Part shown: positions 8,913 to 18,052 of the stretch, piece after piece
Layout of the letters: every line of letters begins with the position of its first letter
Position numbering within the stretch: the first letter of the stretch is position 1
NCBI GenBank assembly: GCA_035266865.1
Contig: DATFMR010000137.1
Location: 1-64,000, forward strand
DNA length: 64,000 nt
Direction: 5' to 3'
From: JAKAGZ01 sp035266865
GTDB lineage: Bacteria > Bacteroidota > Ignavibacteria > Ignavibacteriales > Ignavibacteriaceae
Position numbers and translations under genes: made by a program
Notes under the pieces: generated by a model
Databases searched by the model: none
What the model was told of the DNA's origin: nothing
What the model saw: the letters and a program-made list of their open reading frames with translations, nothing else

Positions 8913-9545
8913 ATGAATAATTCAATAATTCCATTATTTCCGTTATCACTTGTTGTATTTCCCGAATCCAAATACCCACTTCATATTTTTGAAGAAAGGT
9001 ATAAGAGAATGCTGCGCCGCTGCCGATCCAATGGAGAAGGTTTTGGAATTGCCGCACAAATTGGAACAGATATTTCTAAAGTCGGCACATACGTAAAGGT
9101 CTCAGAAATTCTGAAAGAATATGAAAGCGGTGAGTCGGATATTATCGTTCACGGAACAAACAGAATTGTAATATTGGAATATCATCTTAACCCTGATGGC
9201 TATTATGAAGCACTAGTTGAAAACTATGGCGATATTACAGAATCCATCATTAATGATTCTGCCGTTGAAGAATTAAAAGATAAATTTAAGGAAATAGTTG
9301 GAAAGGTTAATTTCAAACTAGAGGATGCTTTCTGGAATAATTATTTAAAGAATGCTAACAAGTCTTTTAAAATTGCTGAAAAATCCGGACTCTCAATTTC
9401 CCAACAACAAAAGCTGCTCACTTTACAGGATGAAAATGAAAGAGTGAATTATTTGCTCAATCATTTTGAAAAACTGGAAGGACAAATTGAAAAAAGCTCT
9501 GCCCTAAAAGAGATAATCCTAAGCGACGGATATATAAATAATTAA
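8913..9545 (+). CDS. LON substrate-binding domain protein (no protease domain)
   Basis: Stand-alone LON N-terminal (PUA-like) domain protein of 210 residues. The fold is marked by IPLFPLSLVVFPESKYPLHI and FEERYKRMLRRC near the N terminus, then a helical C-terminal half. There is no AAA+ ATPase or Ser-Lys protease part, so it is not Lon itself. Such proteins are widespread in this group, and their function is poorly known; binding of a protein or peptide ligand is plausible. It sits alone between the sod terminator and a gene on the other strand, 27 bp away. Confidence 0.88.
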   Translation: MNNSIIPLFPLSLVVFPESKYPLHIFEERYKRMLRRCRSNGEGFGIAAQIGTDISKVGTYVKVSEILKEYESGESDIIVHGTNRIVILEYHLNPDGYYEALVENYGDITESIINDSAVEELKDKFKEIVGKVNFKLEDAFWNNYLKNANKSFKIAEKSGLSISQQQKLLTLQDENERVNYLLNHFEKLEGQIEKSSALKEIILSDGYINN

Positions 9546-9572
9546 GTTAATCTTCCCTTCACTCTTGTTAAT

Positions 9573-12500
9573 CTATTTCATTTTAATAACCACAAATGTT
9601 ACATCATCATCCGGGTCGGCGTTGTCAGTCCATTCTTTTCCTTTATCTCTTAGATATGAAATAATCTCATCAGGATTTTTGTTCGCTACTTTTTCAAAAT
9701 TATTTCTTGCTCTCCTGTAACCGTAGATTTCTTCATTTTTATTTTTTAATTCTGCAAAACCGTCACTCATCATTAAAAGAGTATCACCTTTATCAACTTT
9801 TATTTCTGACACATCGTAATTTATAGTTTTTATTGCTCCGAGTGGCATATTATTAATATTTATCTCTTCAATTTTTTGTTGACCGCTTCTATAAATATAT
9901 AATGGAGGCATCCCTGCATTAGCAGTTATTGCCCTGTCCACGCTAATCTGTACGCAGGTAAGAGCCATCATCAACCTGCCAAGCTGCATATCTTTGATAG
10001 ACATACTTGAATTTTCGAAAAATGGTTTTAGTTCTTTATTAGTTCTGTCTGACATAAACAACGATTTCATAATTGAAACCATCATTCCTGACATCATTCC
10101 ATGACCGGTCGCATCACCCAAAATAACTGTTAATGTACCATCAGGATGGACGTGGAAATCGTAATAATCACCGCCAACTTCTGTGGCTGTTTGCATATAA
10201 ACTGCAATATCAATGTGCGGAAGTTTTGGAAGTTCTTTTGGAAGCATTGATAATTGTAGATTTCTGGCTTCTTCCAATTCCAGTGATTTTCTTTTATTAT
10301 CTGCTTCGGCTATCTGCGCTCTTAAATTGGCTTCCTTTAAAGCCGCTGCTGCTCTTTCTTCTTTTAATTTTTCCTGTTCCTGTTTAACAATTTTACCTTT
10401 TTCATATTTTCTTATTCCAACTAGCCCAAGAGCAATAAAAATTACATAAAGTGTATATGCCCACCAGGTTCTCCAGAAAGGAGGACTTACAATAAATGAA
10501 TATGATGCTTCATTAGTTTTAACTCCGTTTGATGTTACTCCGCGTACTCTAAAAGTGTAGTCCCCTGCCGGAATATTTTGATATTCGGCAAAAGCAAGAT
10601 CACTTGGACGAGACCAGTCTTTGTCATATCCTTCCAGGAAATGTTCATAGGTAGTTAGATCAGGATCTTTAAAATTGAAAGCAGCATAATTAAAGATAAA
10701 TGAATTCTGAGAATAAGATAATTTATCAGGAAACTGGTAAAAGCTTGGTTGACCGGCAACAGTAACGGAGGAAATTTTTAAAGGATAACTTCTCGTTTCT
10801 GTTTTATTTATATATAGTCCAACCCCGTTATAATATTCCACCATATTTCCGCTGCCATCCATTGCAGAAATATATGGCCCGCCGGTAACAATACTTTCAT
10901 CATCATAGTAGGATTGAAATTTATCCCCTTTTATCATTAATGCGCCAACAGGGCTTGAGAAGTAGACAATCCCCCTATAATCATCAGAAATAGGGTTAGA
11001 CAAATTTGTAGAAGGAAGACCATCTTTTTTCGTAAAAAATTTCAGATTCGTTCCGTCATAAATTACAAGCCCTCTGTTTCTTAATCTAATATACAATCTG
11101 TCGCCTGCCTGGATATCTGTTTTTGTTCCGGCAACACTAGCACCTTTTAGTATTCTGAAATCTGCATTTTCATTTACGCTGTCACTAAGATTAACAAATT
11201 CGTTCCCATTAAATACATAAAAACCGCCAACAGTAAGGAAGTACATTCCATTATCCAATTTTCCAACATAATGAAGTTGATCTCCGGGAATTTCCCACTC
11301 TTTAGGCGGTTCACTCCACGATTTACCATCATAAATCATTACATTCGATTTAGCGGAAGTTATATCTTTCTTGTTATTTGCAAATATTCCGATAAACCAG
11401 AGCCTTCCCTTATTGTCTACTTTAAAATCATAAAGTTTATATTTTTTACTATTATCCGATTCACTAAACGGAGATTTAATTACCTCAAAATTTTCGCCAT
11501 TATATTTGCCAAGAAAATAATCAGCCTTTACAACATCATTATCTGCCGGGCGTACATATCCTTCCCAGGCATATATCTCACCATTTTTAGTTTCCAGAAC
11601 ATTGGAGACGTTGTAAGGATTTCCCCCTGTAGTTTTAATATTATTTAATTTAAAAAGGAATTCACCGTCGCTGTTTGTAATTTCCCTTACCATCGTAGCG
11701 CCTTTAGATGTTGAAATCCAGATTCGCTTTTTACTATCCTGAAATACATTAAAGGTTATATTACCAGCAAGTCCATCTTTTTCTGTAAGTGATCTTAAAT
11801 TTTTTCCATCCCATACATTTATACCACTGGCGGTAGTCTTTGCATATGCAGGCAAATCACTATATGAATATGAAAGCCAGACTACTCCATTTCTATCAGT
11901 ATAAAAATTAGGGATATTACTTTGAATTTGGAGTAAGCCGTCTTTAACCGTAAGCATTTTTGATTTATTAGGATAATATATTGCAAATCCTTTTTGAGAC
12001 CCCAATAACGCTCCATCATCTAATGACTGATAGAATCCGGCGTTGAAAGCATCAAATTTTTGTAATTTCCCATCATTTAAAGAGAAAATCTGATCAGGAT
12101 ATTTTGAACTTTGTGCCTGCGCAGTACCACTAAGCACTAATAATTCAGGGAAATATTTGGTCCCTTTCATCATAGCAATACTGGCATACTTAAAGTCAGT
12201 GATTGGACTTCCAGTTTTCAAGTTTTTGATAGTTCCTATACTTTTTAATATTTCCGAAGGCACCCATTTACCGTTTTGAAATTCAAAAACAGCATTATTC
12301 TTACTATTTAATGCCCCCCCTTCATTATTAAAAGTTGTTAAAAATAATTTATTCATTTTTTTATTATAATAAACTTCTAGTGGGAACTCATTATTTTTAA
12401 GATATTTTAAAAAGTCAGTATATTCGTGGAAGTTTTTTCCATCATACATCAGTACGCCTGCTTTTGAAGTGCCCGTTAATAAGTTACCACCGAAGCAGGC

Positions 12501-13262
12501 AATCCATAAATTACCATCCTCATCGACAGAAGTCACAAAATCTTTACCGAACATATTAGCACCCTGAAGATGTATCCCTTTTGATTCATCGATTTTTGTA
12601 AAAACATCGTTTTTAAATAATGCAATGTATGAGCCTTCCCGTGTTTGCGTATTATGTCCGCCCGAATTAAAAATTAAATCACCGTAAGGAGATTCTATAA
12701 AATTGGTAGCGTTATCAAGTGGGTAATTAGTTGAATCATAAACAGTAAATGTTCCATTTTCAAATTTGGTAAGCCCGCCATTGAATTTTTTATCAACAAA
12801 AGGAGTCTCTGAGCCAATCCATATTCTTCCTTTACTGTCAGCATTAATGAAAGAAATAACCTGTCCCGGCAGACCATTTAATTTATATCCTTCTTTTTCG
12901 GCATATACTTTAAATTCTTTCCCGTTGAAAGTGATAAATTTCTTTGGAGAAGCGAAGTACATTACATTTTGAGTCGAGTCATAATAAAAGTCCTGCATTT
13001 TAGGCAAGCCGATATCTGCACCAACTTCTTCAAAGTCATAACCATCAAATCTGTAAGTGCCTTCAACACCACTTATCCAGATATACCCATCCTTTGTCTG
13101 CGCAATGTTTGAATAATTGGTAGAGGGAAGTCCTTCTTTAGTGGTGTATTCCACCAGGTCAGCATTAGCTTCAGTTTTTGATTTTTGCTGGGATAGCAGG
13201 AATGTGTTGCAAAAAGTAAAAACTATTAATAAGAAAAAAACTTTTAATGAAGTTTTGTTCAT
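9573..13262 (-). CDS. Giant beta-propeller sensor with Y_Y_Y domain and SpoIIE phosphatase
   Basis: A 1229-residue sensor built like the hybrid two-component receptors of Bacteroidota but with a phosphatase in place of the histidine kinase. After a signal peptide (about 1-25) there are many Reg_prop-type propeller repeats (about 35-840, e.g. TTKEGLPSTNYSNIAQTKDG and TEKDGLAGNITFNVFQDSKK). A Y_Y_Y domain follows (about 860-930, EGYDKDWS...PAGDYTFRVRG), then one membrane helix (about 935-955), a coiled coil (about 960-990) and a SpoIIE domain (about 995-1229) with TEVGGDYYDF, LGDATGHG, LMMSDGFAE and DPDDDVTFVV. It probably senses a periplasmic ligand and dephosphorylates a STAS protein. The ligand is unknown. 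Confidence 0.92.
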   Translation of the reverse strand: MNKTSLKVFFLLIVFTFCNTFLLSQQKSKTEANADLVEYTTKEGLPSTNYSNIAQTKDGYIWISGVEGTYRFDGYDFEEVGADIGLPKMQDFYYDSTQNVMYFASPKKFITFNGKEFKVYAEKEGYKLNGLPGQVISFINADSKGRIWIGSETPFVDKKFNGGLTKFENGTFTVYDSTNYPLDNATNFIESPYGDLIFNSGGHNTQTREGSYIALFKNDVFTKIDESKGIHLQGANMFGKDFVTSVDEDGNLWIACFGGNLLTGTSKAGVLMYDGKNFHEYTDFLKYLKNNEFPLEVYYNKKMNKLFLTTFNNEGGALNSKNNAVFEFQNGKWVPSEILKSIGTIKNLKTGSPITDFKYASIAMMKGTKYFPELLVLSGTAQAQSSKYPDQIFSLNDGKLQKFDAFNAGFYQSLDDGALLGSQKGFAIYYPNKSKMLTVKDGLLQIQSNIPNFYTDRNGVVWLSYSYSDLPAYAKTTASGINVWDGKNLRSLTEKDGLAGNITFNVFQDSKKRIWISTSKGATMVREITNSDGEFLFKLNNIKTTGGNPYNVSNVLETKNGEIYAWEGYVRPADNDVVKADYFLGKYNGENFEVIKSPFSESDNSKKYKLYDFKVDNKGRLWFIGIFANNKKDITSAKSNVMIYDGKSWSEPPKEWEIPGDQLHYVGKLDNGMYFLTVGGFYVFNGNEFVNLSDSVNENADFRILKGASVAGTKTDIQAGDRLYIRLRNRGLVIYDGTNLKFFTKKDGLPSTNLSNPISDDYRGIVYFSSPVGALMIKGDKFQSYYDDESIVTGGPYISAMDGSGNMVEYYNGVGLYINKTETRSYPLKISSVTVAGQPSFYQFPDKLSYSQNSFIFNYAAFNFKDPDLTTYEHFLEGYDKDWSRPSDLAFAEYQNIPAGDYTFRVRGVTSNGVKTNEASYSFIVSPPFWRTWWAYTLYVIFIALGLVGIRKYEKGKIVKQEQEKLKEERAAAALKEANLRAQIAEADNKRKSLELEEARNLQLSMLPKELPKLPHIDIAVYMQTATEVGGDYYDFHVHPDGTLTVILGDATGHGMMSGMMVSIMKSLFMSDRTNKELKPFFENSSMSIKDMQLGRLMMALTCVQISVDRAITANAGMPPLYIYRSGQQKIEEININNMPLGAIKTINYDVSEIKVDKGDTLLMMSDGFAELKNKNEEIYGYRRARNNFEKVANKNPDEIISYLRDKGKEWTDNADPDDDVTFVVIKMK

Positions 13263-13323
13263 TTTAGCCTCTTAAATAAAAAAAATCTAAAGATTAACAT
13301 TATAGTGTCCTGATTTTACAAAC

Positions 13324-13386
13324 GTCATCCTGAACTTGGTTCAGGATCAAATTACTTGTTGGATTCTGAAATAAATTCAGAATGAC
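13324..13386. repeat. Intergenic palindromic repeat, GTCAT...ATGAC type
   Basis: Compound palindrome between two phosphatase genes. An inner hairpin ATCCTGAAC-TTG-GTTCAGGAT (13327-13347) is followed by a second hairpin ATTCTGAA-ATAAA-TTCAGAAT (13363-13383). The element opens with GTCAT (13324) and closes with ATGAC (ending 13386), like the elements at 21024-21100 and 39490-39584. It looks like a dispersed non-coding repeat rather than a terminator, because no T run follows. Confidence 0.8.
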
Positions 13387-13438
13387 AATCAATGATTATT
13401 CCCTTAAGTAAAGCAGAACACAATCAGTCTAGTTATAA

Positions 13439-15049
13439 TTATTTCCTAATAAGGTAAAGTGCCGTAATGTCATCGCTCTGTGGAGTACCCGCGGTATGTT
13501 TTCTAACATCAGCTACGATGTCATTAATAAAATCGGATGCATTATCAGGATAATTTTCACAGAAGAAATCCTCCATTTTTTTATCGGAATATTCTTCTTC
13601 TTTTTCGTTCATTGCTTCGGGAATTCCATCTGTGTATAGCATTAACCTTTCCCCTTTTTCAAGAACCATTTGTTCTCCCAGGAAAGGAAGCCCCATATCA
13701 AACATGCCAAATGCCACACCGCCGGCATCTATTTTTTTGAGTGATTTATCCTTTTTCAAAAGGAGTATAGGATTATGACCTGCATTTATAATATCAAGTT
13801 CACCGTTTTCCGGATTTAGCACGGCTATAAAAAAAGTAATAAATTTATCTGGTGGAGACGCATTAAATATTATTGAATTTATTTTCACTGCCATTTCGGA
13901 AAGAGGAATTTGTAAATCGAGATAAGAAAATAATGAAGCATTTAATGTACTTACAAGCAGAGCCGAAGGAACACCTTTGCCCGCCACATCAGCAATTATA
14001 AGAGCAAATCTGCCATCGTTTAATTTCATACAATCATAATAATCACCGCCGACTTCAGCTGAGGGAATATTTATTCCCGAGATATCGTATCCTGGAATTT
14101 CAGGCAGCTTAGCAGGAATAATTTTCTGTTGAATTGTTGAAGCAACACTTAATTCTTTCTTAATTTTTTCTTTTAGCAGCGCTTCTTTATGCAGATGTTC
14201 GTTTTCAAGTGCTCCAGTTACCTGCATGGCAATTGCCGAAAGAAGTATGTAATCAGTATCATCAAAATCCTCAATTCCTTTTCTTGTTTCTTTATTAGCA
14301 AGACAAAAAGAATACGTTAATCCCTGGAATTCTACTTCCGCTTCTATTTTATATTTAGCACTAAATATTTCATCAAGATCATAATTCATAGGTAAAACGA
14401 TTGTAGAAACAACCTTCCCATTCTTAATAGTTTTCAATGCACCTTTTGAGGAATTAGTCAAGGAAACTGCGCGTTCCAGAGCAAGTTCAAGTTGATAGCC
14501 AATTTTGTGTAAGTTAGATATCTCTATACCCGTTCCGATCAAATTATTGAGTTGGACAACTCTGTGTTTAAGGGCAAATATCAATTGTTTTTCTTTTTTA
14601 TAGTTTATATATGCCTGGTAGGCGTTATCGAGAATCTGTAAAAATATCTGAAGAAAGATTTTTTCAATATCAGAATATTCAGCTCCGTCCAGTTTGTTAC
14701 CCAGTATTATTCCGAAAAAGGATTTATCAATAAGAGGGATTGTGCAAATTACTTTATATGGTTTCTCATCCGGAAAACTTATTGAATAAGAACTTGAGAT
14801 TGTTAGATCATCTAGCAGTTTACTGTAACGATTATCTTTTGAAAAAATTGTTATCCATTCTAATTCTTTATTCCGCTTATGAAAAAGATTCACATCCGTA
14901 ATAAGTAATGAACCTCTTAATATATGATTAAAGTTTAATCCCAGTTCTTCTATTGAAGAAGATTTGGCAAGTATTTTAAATCCATCCTGGAATGAATCAA
15001 CCTGAAGAGATAGCTTTGAAACTAAATCTTCAGATAAGACTTTACTCAT
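13439..15049 (-). CDS. GAF-like sensor and SpoIIE-type PP2C phosphatase (RsbU/RsbP-like)
   Basis: Cytoplasmic serine phosphatase of 536 residues, without signal peptide or membrane helices. The N-terminal 300 residues look like one or two GAF-type sensor modules joined by a helical linker, although no ligand residues can be named. The C-terminal SpoIIE domain (about 305-536) has AEVGGDYYDCMK, IADVAGKGVPSALL, LMLYTDGIPEAMN and QSDDITALYL, so the metal site is complete. It is the last gene of a three-gene operon with an RsbW-like kinase and a STAS protein; the STAS stop is 54 bp upstream. The likely substrate is that STAS protein. Confidence 0.93.
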   Translation of the reverse strand: MSKVLSEDLVSKLSLQVDSFQDGFKILAKSSSIEELGLNFNHILRGSLLITDVNLFHKRNKELEWITIFSKDNRYSKLLDDLTISSSYSISFPDEKPYKVICTIPLIDKSFFGIILGNKLDGAEYSDIEKIFLQIFLQILDNAYQAYINYKKEKQLIFALKHRVVQLNNLIGTGIEISNLHKIGYQLELALERAVSLTNSSKGALKTIKNGKVVSTIVLPMNYDLDEIFSAKYKIEAEVEFQGLTYSFCLANKETRKGIEDFDDTDYILLSAIAMQVTGALENEHLHKEALLKEKIKKELSVASTIQQKIIPAKLPEIPGYDISGINIPSAEVGGDYYDCMKLNDGRFALIIADVAGKGVPSALLVSTLNASLFSYLDLQIPLSEMAVKINSIIFNASPPDKFITFFIAVLNPENGELDIINAGHNPILLLKKDKSLKKIDAGGVAFGMFDMGLPFLGEQMVLEKGERLMLYTDGIPEAMNEKEEEYSDKKMEDFFCENYPDNASDFINDIVADVRKHTAGTPQSDDITALYLIRK

Positions 15050-15103
15050 TAACGGATCCTCATTTTTATTTGATGTGATTACTATCTCAACTTGGCCGGT
15101 TTA

Positions 15104-15448
15104 CTAAAACAATTTTAAAGCCTCTTCAACGTTATTTGCTTTATGGGCAAACTGAAAAAGCCCCATTATTGTAAATGTTTTTTCAATAGTAGGGTCCAGG
15201 TTTGTAAATATTAATTTACCATTAGTTTCATTCAACTTTTCTATTAATTCAATCAGGAAAGAGATACCAATTGAATTAACAATTTTAGATTCCTGCAAAT
15301 TGATTACATAATTGTTGATTCCGTTATTCTTGTATTTGTTAAACTCGTCAACAATTTTTTGACCGCCGATATTATTTATATATCCCTCGGTGTTAATAAT
15401 AATACAGTTCTCTTTATTTTCTGAACTTAGTTTAAATTCTGTTACCAT
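15104..15448 (-). CDS. STAS-domain anti-sigma factor antagonist (RsbV/SpoIIAA-like)
   Basis: A 114-residue single STAS domain. The probable phosphorylation site is the serine in SKIVNSIGISFLIELIEKL, where RsbV and SpoIIAA carry theirs. In such systems the unphosphorylated form binds the anti-sigma kinase and frees its target. A good AGAGGA ribosome site precedes the ATG. It lies between the kinase (13 bp upstream) and the phosphatase (54 bp downstream), the classical partner-switch order in transcription. Confidence 0.93.
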   Translation of the reverse strand: MVTEFKLSSENKENCIIINTEGYINNIGGQKIVDEFNKYKNNGINNYVINLQESKIVNSIGISFLIELIEKLNETNGKLIFTNLDPTIEKTFTIMGLFQFAHKANNVEEALKLF

Positions 15449-15461
15449 TTTGATAATCCTC

Positions 15462-15878
15462 TTACACTAAATTTTTAATGATAGTAATTTTTGTACCTGT
15501 TGGGCCTGTTTCAATTATAAAATCGTCAGACATTGATTTCATTAACTTTAATCCCCATCCCCGTTTACTTTCGCCGTGTACTTTTTTATCTATTTCCGGC
15601 TCTACCACTTTATCCGGTTCAAAACCCTTTCCATAATCCGTAACAAGTATAGTAAGTTTTTCTTTTGTCATTGAAAATTCGACGTTCACATAAGGATTTT
15701 CTTCACCCGAATGTTCGAGACCGTTTATAATAGCTTCTGTGACCAGTATCCTGGCTTCACCAGACTTGTCATCCGAAATGCCGAGGTGTCCGCACATTAA
15801 TTGGAGACCCTCCAATGCGACCAACTCAATATCCGGAACTTTCGGAAGCTTTATTTCCAGCTTAATATTTTGATCCAT
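15462..15878 (-). CDS. Anti-sigma-type serine kinase, HATPase_c domain (RsbW-like)
   Basis: A 138-residue GHKL ATPase/kinase that would phosphorylate the neighbouring STAS protein and hold a target in check. ATP-site boxes are intact: the N box EAIINGLEHSGEEN, the G1 box VTDYGKGFEP, the G2 box KRGWGLKLMKSMSD and GTKITII near the end. It lacks a dimerisation domain with a phospho-accepting histidine, so it is not a two-component kinase. It is the first gene of the operon running left to 13439. No sigma factor gene is nearby, so its client is unknown. Confidence 0.92.
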   Translation of the reverse strand: MDQNIKLEIKLPKVPDIELVALEGLQLMCGHLGISDDKSGEARILVTEAIINGLEHSGEENPYVNVEFSMTKEKLTILVTDYGKGFEPDKVVEPEIDKKVHGESKRGWGLKLMKSMSDDFIIETGPTGTKITIIKNLV

Positions 15879-16342
15879 TTATTTACTCGCTATTTTTAGT
15901 TAAAATGATGAACTTTAGCGGAAAAGCTTTTATAATATAACATATTCTTCCTTTATGTCCATACTAAATTATCTCTTTTTTTGCCATTTTTTAACCATTA
16001 TTGAAGCTAATTATTAATCAGAAATCCGTAAATGCAAAATCCGGAATTCTAAAAGCTAAGCCCCAAACAATCCCACATCCACTCCCCCATTTCCAACCTC
16101 CAATTTAAATTTATTTAATTTTTCTTGATTTTAGTCAAATGTATTCGGAAGTTGTTACAATTAAAACGGGGATAAACTCACACCGTCGGCTAATCTGTTT
16201 TATTCCTGTTGAAACTTAGTGTAAATAGTAGGAACGTATTCCTGACTCTGCCGACAGGCAAGTATACAAGCACGTGCATATCTATCTGAAAATTAGCTAT
16301 ATGATGTACAGTATTAGCTGTACCATTTAATGAGTAAATAAA
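15879..16342. other. Long intergenic region between divergent units
   Basis: A 464-bp gap with no credible gene. It holds the upstream region of the partner-switch operon (AT-rich, 15900-16000), a pyrimidine-rich stretch near 16060-16130, a small palindrome TGCC-GACA-GGCA (16249-16260) of the kind seen dispersed in related genomes, and an inverted repeat near 16306-16323. I see no tRNA or clear small RNA. Exact promoter boxes could not be called with confidence. Confidence 0.6.
16306..16323. promoter_or_regulatory. Inverted repeat upstream of the disrupted ORF
   Basis: GTACAG (16306-16311) and CTGTAC (16318-16323) form a perfect 6-bp inverted repeat with a six-base spacer, ending 19 bp before the ATG at 16343. 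Size and place fit an operator or short leader hairpin. The repeat is short enough to be chance. Confidence 0.35.
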
Positions 16343-17215
16343 ATGGCTATAAATATTCCAAAAAAAATATGGGTATATGTCGAAAGACTTTTTATTTGCC
16401 AATATTCAGCGAAAGATTTCAAAAAGCTATTAAAAGAATATGATATTGTATACAATAATAAAATTTATGGCAAATTTGCCACTACAAAAACATTATACAC
16501 TTTTATGAGTGAAGAAAACTATGATTTCGCAAACTTTATGCAGACGGTTCCTAACTATAAATATCTTCAATTATTAGAAAGTGTTGTATTCGATTCAAAG
16601 ATAATTGAGACCAAAGATGATAAATGGAATTATTAAGGGGACATATTAAACATTGGTACCCCACTGTATTATCGATGTTAAAAATTTCGGGAATTAAAAT
16701 TGAGAAAAAAAGTAAGAAATTAATTTTTAATGACGTGGAGTACGAACCAACTGGAGATGATTTTCTCCCTTATCAATTCAACGACCCTTTCCTTGATTAT
16801 ATCCGGAAGGAAATAAATGAATCTTATAGAGGAAGATTGTTTCTATCAACTATGCTATTGAGTCGTAAAATCTTAGAAGTTATTTTCACCCGAGTCTTAG
16901 AAATTGTCTTTCCCAAATTGGTAGATAATAAATATAATGAATCTAATCACAATATTTGTGTATAACAAAAATAGAAATGGTTATCGTGATTTCGATGAGC
17001 TAATTGAAAATGCAAAAAACAATTCTATATCATTTCACGAGGATAAAGATCTAATAGAAGAACTGTGTGTATTTGTTAAACCATTTAAAGACGAAACAAA
17101 TTCCAATGTACACAACGATTATAAAATTCCTGACGAGAATTATATAAATCAATGGAAAACAAGTCATATTATTAATTTGGCAAGGAAAATATTTAAAAAA
17201 TATTGTAACCCATAA
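16343..17215 (+). pseudogene. Probable frameshifted gene, unknown function (C-terminus Abi/HEPN-like)
   Basis: Three overlapping short frames in one direction read best as one gene of about 290 residues broken twice: 16343-16636 (97 residues), 16624-16965 (113) and 16937-17215 (92). The reading frame goes 2-1-2. Around 16950-16965 the middle frame ends ...NESNHNICV and the third reads ITIFVYNKNRNGYRDFDE, so a one-base slip would join them smoothly. The first junction is near 16625-16645. The last part (DFDELIEN...FKDETNSNVHN...) resembles C-terminal domains seen in some abortive-infection or HEPN-like proteins; this likeness is from memory of pattern and weak. Sequencing error or three real small genes are the alternatives. 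Confidence 0.55.
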
Positions 17216-17272
17216 GAATGGTAAAACAGCCGAATTGATTTTCTAAAGTGAAGTTCAAAAAGGAAATATTTT

Positions 17273-17932
17273 ATGAAAAGTTTGCAAAAGTCTGGCGGTA
17301 TTGCCGCAATAATTCACTCAGCGGCCTACCTTATGGGTATTGGGCTTTATCTCACTATACTGTCACCCATACTCGACGCCGAGCCTGGCAAGTACCTGGC
17401 TTTGCTCATAGATTATAAGAGCCTGATGTTCATCTGGATTCTCATTGCTTATTGGATAGCCGGATTTTGTCTGATAATTGTTTCGTTGGCATTGTACGAT
17501 TGGTTGAAAGGCGGCTCGCCTGCGTTGATGCAGGTTGCAACAGTTTTAGGGCTTATATGGGCAGGCCTTATCATTGCCAGCGGAAACCTTATGCTTCACA
17601 ATTTCGGCGAAATGGCTAATCTTTATGGCAAAGAACCTGCTCAAGCTCAGACAGTTTGGGTTGCACTTAAGTCTGTAGAGAACGGAATAGTCAGTGGAAA
17701 TGAACTTATAGGCGGCTTATGGATTCTTCTGCTAAGCTGGGCAGCTTCGCAGACAAATAGACTTAATAAATCCCTGAATTATTTTGGTTTGGTAATCGGT
17801 ATAGCTGGAGTAATATCTATTGTTCCGATTCTCAATGAAGCGGCTGTAATGATTTTTGGTTTAAGTATGATTTTATGGTTTGCGTGGGTAGGTTTCATCT
17901 TGTTGCGTGAAAATTCAAAAGCAGCGGAGTAA
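17273..17932 (+). CDS. Multi-pass membrane protein, DUF4386-like
   Basis: A 219-residue inner-membrane protein with six to seven hydrophobic helices (near 8-30, 48-74, 82-104, 143-160, 165-185 and 190-210) and few charges. The pattern resembles DUF4386 proteins, whose function is not known. An AAGGA ribosome site lies upstream of the ATG. Its codons look richer in G and C than those of its neighbours (e.g. around 17500-17650), and it follows a broken gene, so it may have arrived by transfer. A bidirectional terminator follows. Confidence 0.75.
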   Translation: MKSLQKSGGIAAIIHSAAYLMGIGLYLTILSPILDAEPGKYLALLIDYKSLMFIWILIAYWIAGFCLIIVSLALYDWLKGGSPALMQVATVLGLIWAGLIIASGNLMLHNFGEMANLYGKEPAQAQTVWVALKSVENGIVSGNELIGGLWILLLSWAASQTNRLNKSLNYFGLVIGIAGVISIVPILNEAAVMIFGLSMILWFAWVGFILLRENSKAAE

Positions 17933-17957
17933 TAACCGAACCTAATAGTTTTAAAGC

Positions 17958-17990
17958 AAAAAAAGGATGAAAATAATTCATCCCTTTTTT
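17958..17990. terminator. Bidirectional rho-independent terminator
   Basis: AAAAAGGATGAA pairs with TTCATCCCTTTTTT around an AATAA loop, with an A run on the left and a T run on the right. It sits between convergent genes (the DUF4386-like gene from the left, atpC from the right) and can serve both. Confidence 0.85.
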
Positions 17991-18015
17991 AGTGACACTC
18001 TTCAGCATCCATCGC

Positions 18016-18038
18016 CATCCTTCGACAGGCTCAGGATG
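18016..18038. repeat. Short dispersed palindrome after atpC
   Basis: CATCCT (18016-18021) and AGGATG (18033-18038) enclose TCGACAGGCTC. This matches the core of the CATCCT...AGGATG repeat common in intergenic regions of Bacteroidota-like genomes, and its arm resembles the first hairpin at 13327-13347. It is non-coding and lies just beyond the atpC stop. Confidence 0.65.
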
Positions 18039-18052
18039 CGGTTTCATTTCTA

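Noticed and set aside
11271..11648. Open frame of 125 residues opposite the giant propeller sensor
   Set aside because: Antisense shadow with Ile/Phe-rich content; the opposing gene has clear repeats and motifs throughout.
13322..13387. Repeat between the phosphatase genes as a terminator
   Set aside because: It forms hairpins but no T run follows on either strand, and its ends match elements elsewhere, so a dispersed repeat fits better.
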